Position numbers and translations under genes: made by a program. A stretch of DNA of 64,000 nucleotides from Bacillota bacterium (lineage in GTDB: Bacteria > Bacillota > Clostridia > DSM-8532), in NCBI GenBank assembly GCA_023443745.1, contig JAEZTB010000059.1, positions 62,001-126,000 of the forward strand. Direction: 5' to 3'. The notes below the pieces were generated by a model that was not told where the DNA came from, searched no databases, and was given only the letters and a program-made list of their open reading frames with translations. Below are positions 9,178-18,236 of this stretch, one piece after another (the stretch's first letter is position 1; every line of letters begins with the position of its first letter).

Positions 9178-10371
9178 TTATACATTAAAAGTGTTTAACC
9201 AGATTAAGAGCTCAACGGCTGCAGATGCAATAGCCAAAATAAAAAAGAATTTTGGAATAGTGGGTATTGATTCATCCGCTCCCCTTGAAAGTCCTTCAGA
9301 GACCATTTCTGTCTTTACTACATCATTTTTTTCAGGTCCAGCCTTCACTGGTTCAGAATCTTTATCAGCCGTATCCTTTAGAAAATCGGAAGCTATCAGT
9401 GCTTCGTAGAGCTCGCTCATGCTCTGGTAACGATTCTTCTGCAAAACAGCGAGCCCTTTGAGAAGAGCCGCTTCCTTTTCCGCATTGATGCTCACTCCCA
9501 ATTTTGTAGGAGGTTCAAGGGTATCCTCATGGACTCTTTCCATGGATTCAGGAGGAGTCTGGCCTGTGATGGCCTTATAGATGGTGGCACACAGAGCATA
9601 CACATCGGTCCACGGTCCCTGGCTCCCGCGTGTGCGGTATTGCTCCTCCGGGGCATATCCTGGCTTCAAAAGTACCGATAGACTCTTCCCTCCGTCAGTG
9701 GATATATCTCGGGCAGCTCCGAAATCCAGCAGCTTGATATCACCATTGCGTGTAATCATGATATTGTCCGGGCTGATATCCCGATGGATGATTCCTCTCT
9801 CATGCATCTCGGACAGGGATTTAATTAACGGCTTCACCCACTCCAGCACCTGATAAACCGGCAACCTTCCGCCCTCTTTTTGCAGATACTGCTTTAAGGT
9901 GATACCCTCGATATATTCCATAACAATATAGCCCGTTCCGTTTTCCTTAAAGAAATCCTTGACCGATACAACACCGGGAAGGGCATAGAATTTGGCAAGG
10001 CTCTTGGCTTCACCGACAAATTTATCCAGGCCGTTGAGATAGGCCTCCCTCCTGTCACCCGAAAAAGGGGTGACGGTTGTTGTGGTCGTGTTTTCACGGG
10101 TGACAAAACCAGCGGGATAGTATTCTTTGATAGCTACCTTCATGTCCAGGTTCAAGTCCCAGCCCAGATAGGTGATGCCAAATCCGCCCTCTCCCAAAAC
10201 ACATCCGATCAAATACTTGCCATTGAGAATAGTCTCGGGCGGAAGCTGGTGAGGAGACAGCTTTTCTTCATCAGCATGCTGCCATCCGCAATGCGGGCAG
10301 GGATGTTCCTTGCTGTTGATTTCAGACATACAGCCCATACAGAGCCGATCGACCTCAGTTTGACCTTTCAT
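9178..10371 (-). CDS. Tail-anchored Ser/Thr protein kinase with zinc ribbon
   Basis: From ATG 10371 (GGGGGAT seven bases upstream) the protein has 397 residues; an in-frame ATG at 10410 has no ribosome site. It has a zinc ribbon (CMGC and CPHC pairs), a kinase domain (GEGGFG, VAIKEYY, HRDISPDN, DFGAAR, GYAPEEQY) and one membrane helix at the extreme C terminus (about 375-394), so there is no outside sensor domain. The kinase part is very close to those of the next two upstream genes in protein and DNA, which indicates tandem duplication. A palindrome containing a -10-like sequence lies just upstream (10436-10454), so the gene may have its own promoter. Confidence 0.92.
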   Translation of the reverse strand: MKGQTEVDRLCMGCMSEINSKEHPCPHCGWQHADEEKLSPHQLPPETILNGKYLIGCVLGEGGFGITYLGWDLNLDMKVAIKEYYPAGFVTRENTTTTTVTPFSGDRREAYLNGLDKFVGEAKSLAKFYALPGVVSVKDFFKENGTGYIVMEYIEGITLKQYLQKEGGRLPVYQVLEWVKPLIKSLSEMHERGIIHRDISPDNIMITRNGDIKLLDFGAARDISTDGGKSLSVLLKPGYAPEEQYRTRGSQGPWTDVYALCATIYKAITGQTPPESMERVHEDTLEPPTKLGVSINAEKEAALLKGLAVLQKNRYQSMSELYEALIASDFLKDTADKDSEPVKAGPEKNDVVKTEMVSEGLSRGADESIPTIPKFFFILAIASAAVELLIWLNTFNV

Positions 10372-10435
10372 CCGTGATCCCCCTGGATAATGATTAATTT
10401 TCAGTTTCATTATAAATTACATCGTTCTATTTGTG

Positions 10436-10454
10436 TTCCTATAGATTATAGGAA
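10436..10454 (-). promoter_or_regulatory. Palindrome with embedded -10, upstream of tail-anchored kinase gene
   Basis: TTCCTATAGATTATAGGAA is an almost perfect palindrome. On the minus strand it contains TATAAT. It recurs with one base changed at 15947-15965, upstream of another kinase gene of the island. Its position just before the start at 10371 fits a -10 region overlapped by an operator. No good -35 hexamer is apparent. Confidence 0.5.
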
Positions 10455-10482
10455 TGCATAAAGAAGCATCTTCTATCAGTTA

Positions 10483-12621
10483 TTACTTATACTGCTGGCG
10501 CTCACTGCCATCAAATCTGATTCTGTAGAAATTGTAATCGTCGTCCCAATTATAGTAATAGATCCAGTTATCTACGATATAAATACCATGAGCATTATCA
10601 CTGCACAGTTTTATTTCTCTTGTGCCATCTTTTTGGATTCCATAGAGACTGTTTCCATCATCTTCATCCGTAAAAAACAGCGAATCTCCTGAAATATTAA
10701 GATCCTCTATGTGACGGCTGGAAATCAGGCTTGCCTCCGATCCGTCAAGGCGGGCTCTTTTAAAGTTGTGATCGCCACTGGTTGAATAATAGATCCACGA
10801 ACCATCAATAATGAAAACAGAAGCGGAAATACCTTCAATCTGTGTGTGTTCAGTGCCATCCAGGCGGACCTTGAATAATTTCGCAGATTCAGTGTTGTAA
10901 TAAATCCAGTCATCCATTACAAAATACACCTTGGGCAAATCTTCCCGGATTGGGGGATTCGTCAGTCTCAGCTTGCTTGTACCATCCATTTCCATACTGT
11001 ACAAGCCCCATGTCTCGGGACCGAAGTTATTCACATAGTAAATTTTATTGTTCTTGACTAATAAATTGGCAGGGTGAGTACTGTCGGGAACTTCCACATA
11101 TGTCCCTGTGTTCAAATCCGCATTGTAAATTGAATAATGGCCATTTATAAAGTAGATCTTGTCTCCAACAACATTGAGATCATCAACGTACGGACTTTCA
11201 TATAAAAGATCACGAGGCGTATCATCAGTGTCTTTTGCATATATCATTCCCTGGTCGGCATAATACACGGTACCGTCCTGGAAGGTAACACGCCCTCCGT
11301 AAATAATGTTTCCTTCCGTATTTCCGGCAGTATTGGGAGTGACTATTTTTCTAGGTTTATCCGGTGTTCCCTGAGGGGTCGCTTCAGGAGTATTGTGCTT
11401 TGCTTCTTTCGTGACTGTCGGGCTTACTTGCACGTCTGAGGGCAAATCTTCATTCTTATTTATAAACCGGGTACCCACCAATATTCCGAGAGCCAGTAAA
11501 AGGACTGCTGCAATAATCGAGCCTTTTGCTTTTTTAAGCTTTGGCTGTATTTCTTTCTCTTCTTCCTTCGGTGTGGGTATTATGGAGTCAGTATTGGTTT
11601 CCGCAATATCATCAGCTTCCGGAATGTCCTTTAAAAACTCTGAGGCAATCAGGGCATCATAGAGCTCGTTCATGTTCTGGTAGCGATTCTTCTGCAATAC
11701 AGCCAGGCCTTTAAGAAGTGCCGCTTCCTTTACTTCATTAATGCTCACTCCTAGCTTTGTAGGAGGCTCAAGTGTATCATCATGGACTCTTTCCATGGAT
11801 TCGGGAGGAGTCTGACCTGTGATGCCCTTGTAGATAGTGGCACATAGAGCATAGACATCGGTCCAGGGTCCTTGGCTTCCTCGGGTGCGGTATTGCTCCT
11901 CCGGTGCATAGCCAGGCTTTAAAAGTACAGAAAGGCTCTTTCCACCTTCGGTGGACATATCCCGGGCAGCGCCGAAATCCAGCAGCTTGATTTCACCATC
12001 CGGAGTGATCATGATATTGTCCGGGCTGATATCCCGATGGATAATCCCCTTCTCGTGCATCTGGGTCAGGGATTTTATAAGAGGCTTCACCCATTCCAGT
12101 ACCTGAAAGACCGGCAGCTTGCCACCCTCTTTTTTGAGGTATTGCTTGAGGGTGATCCCTTCCACATATTCCATAACAATATAACCGGTGCCGTTTTCCT
12201 TGAAAAAATCCTTCACCGAAACAACACCGGGCAGACTGTAAAACTTTGCAAGACTCTTGGCTTCATCCACAAATTTGTCAAGGCCTTTAATAAAAGCTTC
12301 ACGTTTATCCCCCGAAAAAGGGGTAACAGTTGTGGTAACAGTATTCTCACGGGTGACGAAGCCTGAAGGATAGTATTCTTTTATGGCAACCTTCATGTCC
12401 AGATTCAGATCCCAGCCAAGATAGGTGATGCCAAAGCCACCCTCACCCAACACACATCCAACCAGATACTTACCGTTTAGAATGGTTTGGAGGGGCAGCT
12501 GATGAGGTGACCGCTCGGCGGTATCAGCCTGCCATCCACAATGTGGGCAGGGGACTTCCTTGTTCTCAATCCTTGTCATGCAGCCCAGACAGAGCTGGTT
12601 GATGTCAATAAAATTACTCAT
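10483..12621 (-). CDS. Receptor Ser/Thr kinase with extracytoplasmic DUF5050-like propeller
   Basis: The 712-residue protein has a zinc ribbon (CLGC and CPHC), a kinase domain (about 45-310; GEGGFG, HRDISPDN, DFGAAR), a charged linker, one membrane helix (about 370-392), a Thr/Pro-rich spacer and a C-terminal domain of about 270 residues. That domain repeats units such as WIYYNTESAKLFKVRLDGT, the pattern of DUF5050/beta-propeller proteins. The propeller should be outside the cell, where many kinases of this family carry PASTA sensors. The start is ATG with GAGGGGGAG upstream. It follows the double-propeller kinase gene by 39 bases. The ligand is unknown; cell-wall or carbohydrate sensing is a guess. 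Confidence 0.9.
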   Translation of the reverse strand: MSNFIDINQLCLGCMTRIENKEVPCPHCGWQADTAERSPHQLPLQTILNGKYLVGCVLGEGGFGITYLGWDLNLDMKVAIKEYYPSGFVTRENTVTTTVTPFSGDKREAFIKGLDKFVDEAKSLAKFYSLPGVVSVKDFFKENGTGYIVMEYVEGITLKQYLKKEGGKLPVFQVLEWVKPLIKSLTQMHEKGIIHRDISPDNIMITPDGEIKLLDFGAARDMSTEGGKSLSVLLKPGYAPEEQYRTRGSQGPWTDVYALCATIYKGITGQTPPESMERVHDDTLEPPTKLGVSINEVKEAALLKGLAVLQKNRYQNMNELYDALIASEFLKDIPEADDIAETNTDSIIPTPKEEEKEIQPKLKKAKGSIIAAVLLLALGILVGTRFINKNEDLPSDVQVSPTVTKEAKHNTPEATPQGTPDKPRKIVTPNTAGNTEGNIIYGGRVTFQDGTVYYADQGMIYAKDTDDTPRDLLYESPYVDDLNVVGDKIYFINGHYSIYNADLNTGTYVEVPDSTHPANLLVKNNKIYYVNNFGPETWGLYSMEMDGTSKLRLTNPPIREDLPKVYFVMDDWIYYNTESAKLFKVRLDGTEHTQIEGISASVFIIDGSWIYYSTSGDHNFKRARLDGSEASLISSRHIEDLNISGDSLFFTDEDDGNSLYGIQKDGTREIKLCSDNAHGIYIVDNWIYYYNWDDDYNFYRIRFDGSERQQYK

Positions 12622-12660
12622 TTATGTACTCCCCCTCAGAAAAAGTCTAATTGTATGAAG

Positions 12661-15600
12661 CTAATCCTCAATCCTGTACCACCCCGGCCCCATGGGCTCA
12701 TAAAAGAAATACATAAATCTTCCGTCAGATGTTGGATGAAAAACAAATGTCTCGTGAGCTGTTGAGTATGAATAGGGAAGGACTTCATTGCCGCTGCCGT
12801 CCAGACGAGATTTATAGAACATGCCTGAATCGGTGACGTAATAAATCCAGCCACCCGAAACCTGAATACCTTTGCTTTCAGGTATAATTTGCTCCTTATC
12901 TGAACCATCGGGCCGACTGCGGGTTAAGCCCTCCTCATAAGAATAGATATAGCCACCAAAAGCAAATGCCGTGGATTTATTGCTTGAAATTTTTTCAAGG
13001 TTCTGCCCATTTGTTCGGACTCTATAGGGAGCCCAGTCTGGATTTATTCCGACAAAATAGATCCATCCGTCATAAACGCAAGTCATTGCGCACCAGGACC
13101 AATCCTTGCCCAGGTCCAGCACAGTTGCCTGGCCGGAGCCATCCAGTCTCATTTTACTTATTTTGCAATTCTTATAATCATTGAAATAAAGCCATCCCTG
13201 ATCTATAGCCATAAACCCAATGGCTCCCCCCTGATAAAGGGTCTTTTCACCCGATCCATCAAGATTGGCAATACAGATGGAACCTCCGGACGTATCTTCC
13301 CTGCTAAAGAAGATTACATCTTTTCCTGTTTCAGGATGCTTGCAGATGAGGAACATATCCACTGGCCCTTTTATGACTTCTGACAAATCCACTCTCACAT
13401 TACTGGGCCCACCCGTAAGCTGATAATAGACCTCATTGGGCAAAGACTCCTCCAGGTCAGCCGAAAATTTCATCAGGCTGCCTCTGTTGATATAATAAAA
13501 CCAGTCCTTCCACACCCTGCTATTGGTGCTGTGAAAATCCGAAGATATATAATTATCCGGATATGCACTGGGTCTTTGCTCGGACGGTGGAGTCCCGGAG
13601 GGCTGTACAGAAGAGGGATCATTCCCGCCTTGAGATGAAGATGAAGTGGCCGACAGTTTGCACCAGCCTGCTTGTTCATTTTCAACAAAATAGATTATAT
13701 TTTGATCATCGAAAGGAAAGAGTCGGAAGTAAAAATCGCCCGGATACGAAAAAGGTATGTTTACATTATCGCTTCCGTCCATTGAAATTCTGTGCACTTC
13801 GCCGCCAGCCGCAGTATAATTACTATAAGTACCGTCATATGTATATACGCTGTATTTGCTCTCCAGGCCGGATGCGACCTGTTTTTTGTCTGAACCATCG
13901 GCACGCATTCTGTAGAGATTTTTATCACTGCTCGTGTAATATAGATAACCGTTATAAACCCAAATGGGGTTTTCCTGAGAGCTTTGATACTCGGACAGGT
14001 CTTCACCGTCCGTTCCAACAGAATATATCGTGTTCTTCTTATTTTCAGTATTGTAGTAACTACCGTAAGCTTTTCCGTTATAAACCAGGTCAAGACTGCT
14101 TATTGCCCACCCCCAGGACTTGCCGATATCACTGACCAGCTCTGTTTTTGATCCATCCGGACGGGTTCTGTATAGCTGACATGTGGAGTAGTCACTGTAA
14201 TAAAGCCAGCCCTGATCAAGAACCAAACTAGCTAAGAAGCCGCCGCATTGGGCCAGAATCTTTTCATCAGAACCATCAAGTTCAGCTTTACAGATCGCTA
14301 TGGCCTCTCCTCCTGCCCGGGCATAGTAAATAACATCCTTGCCTGAAGCAGGATCGGTGCAAATAATAAAATGCTTAACCGGCTTATTTATGACAATGGA
14401 TTGTTCCACCAGGTCATTGCCGGCATCGAGAGCATAATAGATTTCACCCGGCTCCGAATTTTCCCCGATGACACGCATTTTCTTGAGGGATTGACCATCT
14501 ATGTAATAGAACCAATCCCCCCACACTTTAGCATAGCTGCTCGTATAATCCATTGACAGATACTCCAGCGGATAACCATTGCTGTCCGGTTGGTTGGGCT
14601 CAATCGATTTGTCTGCCTGCTCCGAGGATGCAGGGCTAGATGCCTTAACCGTGGCATCGGTTCCCGGTATATCCCGCTGTCCCTGAGCATCCTCACTGCG
14701 ACCTTTTATCAGAGCAAAAATCAGAATTACAGCGGCGAGCAACACTATTGCACTTGCTATCAATAACTTCGGCATACTGGATTTCCTGGCTGTTTTTTGA
14801 AGGACGGCTGCTTCACTTGTATTCGGCTTTGCCTCCATTGCCTCCTCTTTTTCTATCGCTATTGTGGCCCCAATAGGTTTCGCTGCATCATGGGGTGTCG
14901 AAAAGAGTGCATCATAAAAATCTTCCACACTCTGATACCGGTCTTTTTGAAGAATGGCAAGTCCTTTTAATAGGGTATTCTCCTGGGCCTCATTCAGATC
15001 AACGCCAAGCTTTGACGGTGGGACCAGGATATCTTCGTGCATCCGTTCCATGGATTCCGGCGGTGTCTCACCGGTCATAGCCTTGTAAATGGTAGCACTT
15101 AAGGCATACACATCGGTCCATGGCCCCTGGCTGCCGCGGGACCTATACTGTTCCTCAGGCGCATAACCAGGCTTTAAAAGAACCGACAAGCTCTTGGCCC
15201 CATCAGTTGAGATATTTCGGGCAGCACCGAAATCCAGAAGCTTGATATTCCCTTCCGAGGTTATCATGATATTATCAGGACTGATGTCACGGTGAATGAT
15301 ACCAGCCGCATGCATTTGTCCAAGGGACTTCATGAGAGGCTTCACCATGTCGAAAACCATGCTGGCAGGGAGCTTCCCACCAAGCTCCTTAAGGTGATGT
15401 TTTAATGTGATACCGTCCACATACTCCATGACAATATAGGCCGTACCGTTTTCCTTGAAAAAATCCTTCACCGAAACAATACCCGGAAGACTGTAAAACT
15501 TGGCCAGGCTTTTGGCCTCACCCACAAAGCGGGTAAGTCCGCCGAGGTAGGCCTCGCGTTTGTCACCGGCAAACGGTGTCACTGTGGTCGTGAAGGTTGT

Positions 15601-15876
15601 TTCTCTGGACACGAACCCCGACGGATAATATTCCTTTATGGCAACCTTCATATCCAGGTTTATGTCCCAGCCAAGATAAGTGATGCCAAACCCACCTTCT
15701 CCCAGAACCCTGCCCACAAGGTACTTGCCGTTGAGGATCGTCTGGGTTGGTAGCTGGTGAGGTGACCTTTCGTCATTGCTGTCCAACCAGCCACAATGGG
15801 GACAGGGGGCAGTATTGTCTTCTATGGATGCCATGCATCCCATGCATAAACGCTCCGGATTGATTGCATTAGTCAC
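12661..15876 (-). CDS. Receptor Ser/Thr kinase with two extracytoplasmic propeller-like domains
   Basis: From GTG 15876 (GAGGAG seven bases upstream; a TTG at 15891 overlaps that site) the protein has 1071 residues. It has a zinc ribbon, a kinase domain (GEGGFG, HRDISPDN, DFGAAR), a membrane helix near 370-392 and a long outer part that is duplicated. Both halves begin with a Tyr-rich Y(I/L)S-DY/DF segment, then WGDWFYYI or WKDWFYYI, then parallel runs of DUF5050-like repeats (residues about 440-755 and 790-1070). This is the first gene of the island and probably sets its transcription; a palindrome with a -10 lies 70 bases upstream. The duplication may give two binding sites. Confidence 0.9.
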   Translation of the reverse strand: MTNAINPERLCMGCMASIEDNTAPCPHCGWLDSNDERSPHQLPTQTILNGKYLVGRVLGEGGFGITYLGWDINLDMKVAIKEYYPSGFVSRETTFTTTVTPFAGDKREAYLGGLTRFVGEAKSLAKFYSLPGIVSVKDFFKENGTAYIVMEYVDGITLKHHLKELGGKLPASMVFDMVKPLMKSLGQMHAAGIIHRDISPDNIMITSEGNIKLLDFGAARNISTDGAKSLSVLLKPGYAPEEQYRSRGSQGPWTDVYALSATIYKAMTGETPPESMERMHEDILVPPSKLGVDLNEAQENTLLKGLAILQKDRYQSVEDFYDALFSTPHDAAKPIGATIAIEKEEAMEAKPNTSEAAVLQKTARKSSMPKLLIASAIVLLAAVILIFALIKGRSEDAQGQRDIPGTDATVKASSPASSEQADKSIEPNQPDSNGYPLEYLSMDYTSSYAKVWGDWFYYIDGQSLKKMRVIGENSEPGEIYYALDAGNDLVEQSIVINKPVKHFIICTDPASGKDVIYYARAGGEAIAICKAELDGSDEKILAQCGGFLASLVLDQGWLYYSDYSTCQLYRTRPDGSKTELVSDIGKSWGWAISSLDLVYNGKAYGSYYNTENKKNTIYSVGTDGEDLSEYQSSQENPIWVYNGYLYYTSSDKNLYRMRADGSDKKQVASGLESKYSVYTYDGTYSNYTAAGGEVHRISMDGSDNVNIPFSYPGDFYFRLFPFDDQNIIYFVENEQAGWCKLSATSSSSQGGNDPSSVQPSGTPPSEQRPSAYPDNYISSDFHSTNSRVWKDWFYYINRGSLMKFSADLEESLPNEVYYQLTGGPSNVRVDLSEVIKGPVDMFLICKHPETGKDVIFFSREDTSGGSICIANLDGSGEKTLYQGGAIGFMAIDQGWLYFNDYKNCKISKMRLDGSGQATVLDLGKDWSWCAMTCVYDGWIYFVGINPDWAPYRVRTNGQNLEKISSNKSTAFAFGGYIYSYEEGLTRSRPDGSDKEQIIPESKGIQVSGGWIYYVTDSGMFYKSRLDGSGNEVLPYSYSTAHETFVFHPTSDGRFMYFFYEPMGPGWYRIED

Positions 15877-15946
15877 GGTAATACTCCTCAAACCTTGAAA
15901 TCCCTATTTTTCCATTACCATTCTAAACTATATTTTTTGGTGTATG

Positions 15947-15965
15947 TTCCTATAAATTATAGGAA
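15947..15965 (-). promoter_or_regulatory. Palindrome with embedded -10, upstream of signalling island
   Basis: TTCCTATAAATTATAGGAA reads almost identically on both strands and contains TATAAT on the minus strand. It differs at one base from the copy at 10436-10454. It lies upstream of the first gene of the island, so it is a candidate operator and core promoter for the whole cluster. I see no convincing -35 hexamer. Confidence 0.5.
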
Positions 15966-16030
15966 TGGTTGACGTCGAATGGTGAGTATCTTTGTTCTTT
16001 ACTTTGCTTCGATAAAGTATTAATTAGATA

Positions 16031-16059
16031 TTGATATAGACAGCATGTTATGTTATGAT
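16031..16059 (+). promoter_or_regulatory. Promoter of OFA transporter gene
   Basis: TTGATA at 16031-16036 and TATGAT at 16054-16059 are separated by 17 bases, a good vegetative promoter, about 95 bases before the transporter start. This implies a leader of roughly 90 bases, in which I see no recognisable riboswitch. Confidence 0.6.
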
Positions 16060-16154
16060 TTATAACTAAATATCCCAATTTCTGAAAACATGTTTTCTAC
16101 GTGCTGCTTCATTCTTAACAAGACAAACCCATAATTTAATAGGGAGGATTGACA

Positions 16155-17384
16155 ATGACTCAAAAATACAACCGCGTAATTCCTGTAATTGCAGCCATTG
16201 CAATACAACTATGCCTCGGCACAGCCTATATCTGGAGTATTTTTCAAAATGGAATAGCAACAAGTATATTTGGTGGAGATAATGCAGCAGCCGGGTTAAC
16301 ATTCTCACTGATGCTTGCGACCCTCACCGTCGGAAGTACAATCGGCGGAAAGCTTCAAGAAAAATTTGAAACCAGGAATATTATCATTTTGGGCGGTTTT
16401 ATACTGTCAGTCGGATTTTTCATAGCATCCTTTGTGACGCCCTCATCAGCCTGGTTATTATGGATTACATACGGTGTTTTAGGCGGAGTAGGAATGGGGT
16501 TTTCCTACTCAACGACGATTGCCTGTGCTCAAAAGTGGTACCCGGAAAAAAGAGGCTTTATTTCAGGCATCATTGTTTCAGCACTGGGCTTTGGCGGTGT
16601 TGTATTCACCCCCATTATCGAGATGCTGATGAAAGCATTTGGTGGTCCTGGAGTAGGTGAGTTTAAAACCTTCAGGGTTCTAAGCGTAATATTTTTAGTC
16701 ATTTGTACTTTAGGGGGTCTTTGTATTAAGAATCCTCCAAAGGATTATGTTCCGGTAGGATATGTACCTCCGGCAGCAGGTTCGGGTAATGCAAATATAG
16801 ATTTTTCTCCCGGACAGGTATTGAAAATGCCTCAATTTTATATTCTTACCGCAACGCTCATGTTAGCATGTATGGGTGGCCTCATGATGATAGGGTTTGC
16901 CAAGCCTATTGCAATTGCCAGAGGCATGGCATCTACCGCTACTATCGGGGTTCTGACAATATCCATATTTAACTCAGCCGGAAGATTATTTTGGGGCTGG
17001 GCATCGGATAAACTGGGCAGAAAAAAAACAATTCTGTTACTACTGGTTGGAACAGCAGTTCTTTCACTTCTTGTCAACCTTGCTACCGGTTACCTGATAT
17101 ACGTATTAATAGGGTTTATCGGATTTTTCTATGGCGGCTTTTTGGGTACATTTCCTGCATTTACAGCCGACTTGTTTGGAAGCAAGTATATGGCGACAAA
17201 TTACGGAATGGTTCTAGTGGGCTTTGGAATAGGAGCTGTGATGTCTTCCTATGTTGCCGGATATTATAAGAATTTAGCAGCAAATGATATTAACCTCATG
17301 TTCCCGGCTTTTGTCATTGCATCAATTGCAGCAGTTATTGGAGTTCTATTGATTATCTTTATTAAAAAACCCACAAAGGCTTAA
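16155..17384 (+). CDS. MFS transporter, oxalate/formate antiporter-like (OFA) family
   Basis: The protein has 409 residues from ATG 16155 (GGGAGG seven bases upstream; an in-frame TTG two codons earlier is too close to that site). It has twelve hydrophobic segments in two groups of six. The N terminus (GTAYIWSIFQNGI) and the loop SDKLGRKK between helices are typical of the major facilitator superfamily, and the N-terminal pattern fits the OFA branch, which includes oxalate:formate exchangers and lactate/monocarboxylate carriers. The true substrate cannot be read from the sequence; a small carboxylate is most likely. It is a single-gene unit with its own promoter and a terminator just downstream, divergent from the kinase island. 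Confidence 0.88.
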   Translation: MTQKYNRVIPVIAAIAIQLCLGTAYIWSIFQNGIATSIFGGDNAAAGLTFSLMLATLTVGSTIGGKLQEKFETRNIIILGGFILSVGFFIASFVTPSSAWLLWITYGVLGGVGMGFSYSTTIACAQKWYPEKRGFISGIIVSALGFGGVVFTPIIEMLMKAFGGPGVGEFKTFRVLSVIFLVICTLGGLCIKNPPKDYVPVGYVPPAAGSGNANIDFSPGQVLKMPQFYILTATLMLACMGGLMMIGFAKPIAIARGMASTATIGVLTISIFNSAGRLFWGWASDKLGRKKTILLLLVGTAVLSLLVNLATGYLIYVLIGFIGFFYGGFLGTFPAFTADLFGSKYMATNYGMVLVGFGIGAVMSSYVAGYYKNLAANDINLMFPAFVIASIAAVIGVLLIIFIKKPTKA

Positions 17385-17409
17385 TAAATAGTTTTTGGAA
17401 TACTATCAG

Positions 17410-17449
17410 GAGCTGTCTCAAATTAAAAATCTGAGATAGCTCTTTTTTT
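17410..17449 (+). terminator. Rho-independent terminator after OFA transporter
   Basis: An 11-base arm at 17410-17420 pairs with 17432-17442 with one mismatch, and seven T residues follow (17443-17449). It ends the transporter transcript. The arm shares GCTGTCTCAAA with the inverted repeat at 36700-36763. Confidence 0.85.
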
Positions 17450-17720
17450 GCTGGTGCATGAAAAAGTGATGTTGAGAATGATATTTCCAGATTCAGAGTA
17501 ATCGGGGATTGCTTATAGTCGCATTACTGTCCATACTTGTGATTGGAGCTGCAGGTATGCTTGATGAATATGACCAGCTTATTGCAAGAAATTCAATCAC
17601 CATCAGGTGCAGATTAGGAATCCAAAAACATATAGCTGTAAAAAACCGCTATGGCAAAAGGAACCTCAAAGAATATTATAGTAGTATAAAAGCTATTATG
17701 TAAAATTGAGGTGGTTTGTA
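17450..17720 (+). other. Intergenic stretch without a confident gene
   Basis: A 64-codon open frame (17509-17703, TTG start) begins with a hydrophobic stretch, but no ribosome site is suitably spaced before its TTG and the rest is not recognisable. It may be the residue of a lost gene. I find no repeat or RNA structure here. Confidence 0.4.
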
Positions 17721-18164
17721 ATGAAAGACATATTCACGCTGCAAGGAGCATTGCAGCATGGGTATGAAGATCGCATAGAAGAATGGGTACACGCCTTTTT
17801 AAAGGGTGTTGGGCATAACCCGTTTTTATCTTATATCTTAAGTCTTCAGAAAAGATACTTTACCAACCCTGTATTATACAAATTGGATGCTTTTACCAGG
17901 AATTGCGGACCCGAGACTAATATGAAGTATAAAGTTAGGCAGCCGGGCTTTGAATTTATTGTTGGAAATATGATGGCCTCTCTTGTTAATGGTTGGGACA
18001 TGCCTCCTCTCATTATTAACTATGAAAAGGGGAAATTTGATATGAGTGATGGCAATCACAGGTATGAAGCACTTATCAAGCTTGGGCTGACACAGTATTA
18101 CGTTATCTTTTGGACTTCGGACGAGGACGACTACGAGAAATTATTGGAATTAGCGGCCCCCTAA
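17721..18164 (+). CDS. ParB/Srx-fold-like orphan protein
   Basis: From ATG 17721 (GAGGTGG six bases upstream; an in-frame TTG at 17706 overlaps that site) the protein has 147 residues. The key signature is DGNHRYEAL near 108-116, which resembles the D-G-x-H-R box of ParB-like and sulfiredoxin-like nucleotide-binding domains, followed by a hydrophobic strand (YYVIFW). There is no helix-turn-helix part as in chromosome-partition ParB, so segregation is unlikely. Such stand-alone domains occur in uncharacterised proteins. It is a lone gene, convergent with pepT, with a hairpin between them. Confidence 0.65.
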   Translation: MKDIFTLQGALQHGYEDRIEEWVHAFLKGVGHNPFLSYILSLQKRYFTNPVLYKLDAFTRNCGPETNMKYKVRQPGFEFIVGNMMASLVNGWDMPPLIINYEKGKFDMSDGNHRYEALIKLGLTQYYVIFWTSDEDDYEKLLELAAP

Positions 18165-18191
18165 GAGCCCTATCTACATAGGATTGCAATA

Positions 18192-18219
18192 GAGGTGTGC
18201 TCTGTTAAGAACACACCTC
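18192..18219. terminator. Hairpin between convergent genes
   Basis: GAGGTGTG (18192-18199) pairs perfectly with CACACCTC (18212-18219). It lies between the converging ParB-like and pepT genes, so it may stop transcription from both sides. The T tracts are weak. Confidence 0.5.
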
Positions 18220-18236
18220 ATATCCCTTTGTTTACC

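Noticed and set aside
13563..14135. 190-codon plus-strand frame inside the double-propeller kinase gene
   Set aside because: It is antisense to a well-supported repeat region, is rich in Arg, His and Cys as usual for shadow frames, and has no start signal.
17509..17703. 64-codon frame with hydrophobic N terminus before the ParB-like gene
   Set aside because: The TTG start lacks a correctly spaced ribosome site and the sequence is not recognisable; it may be a remnant but cannot be supported as a gene.
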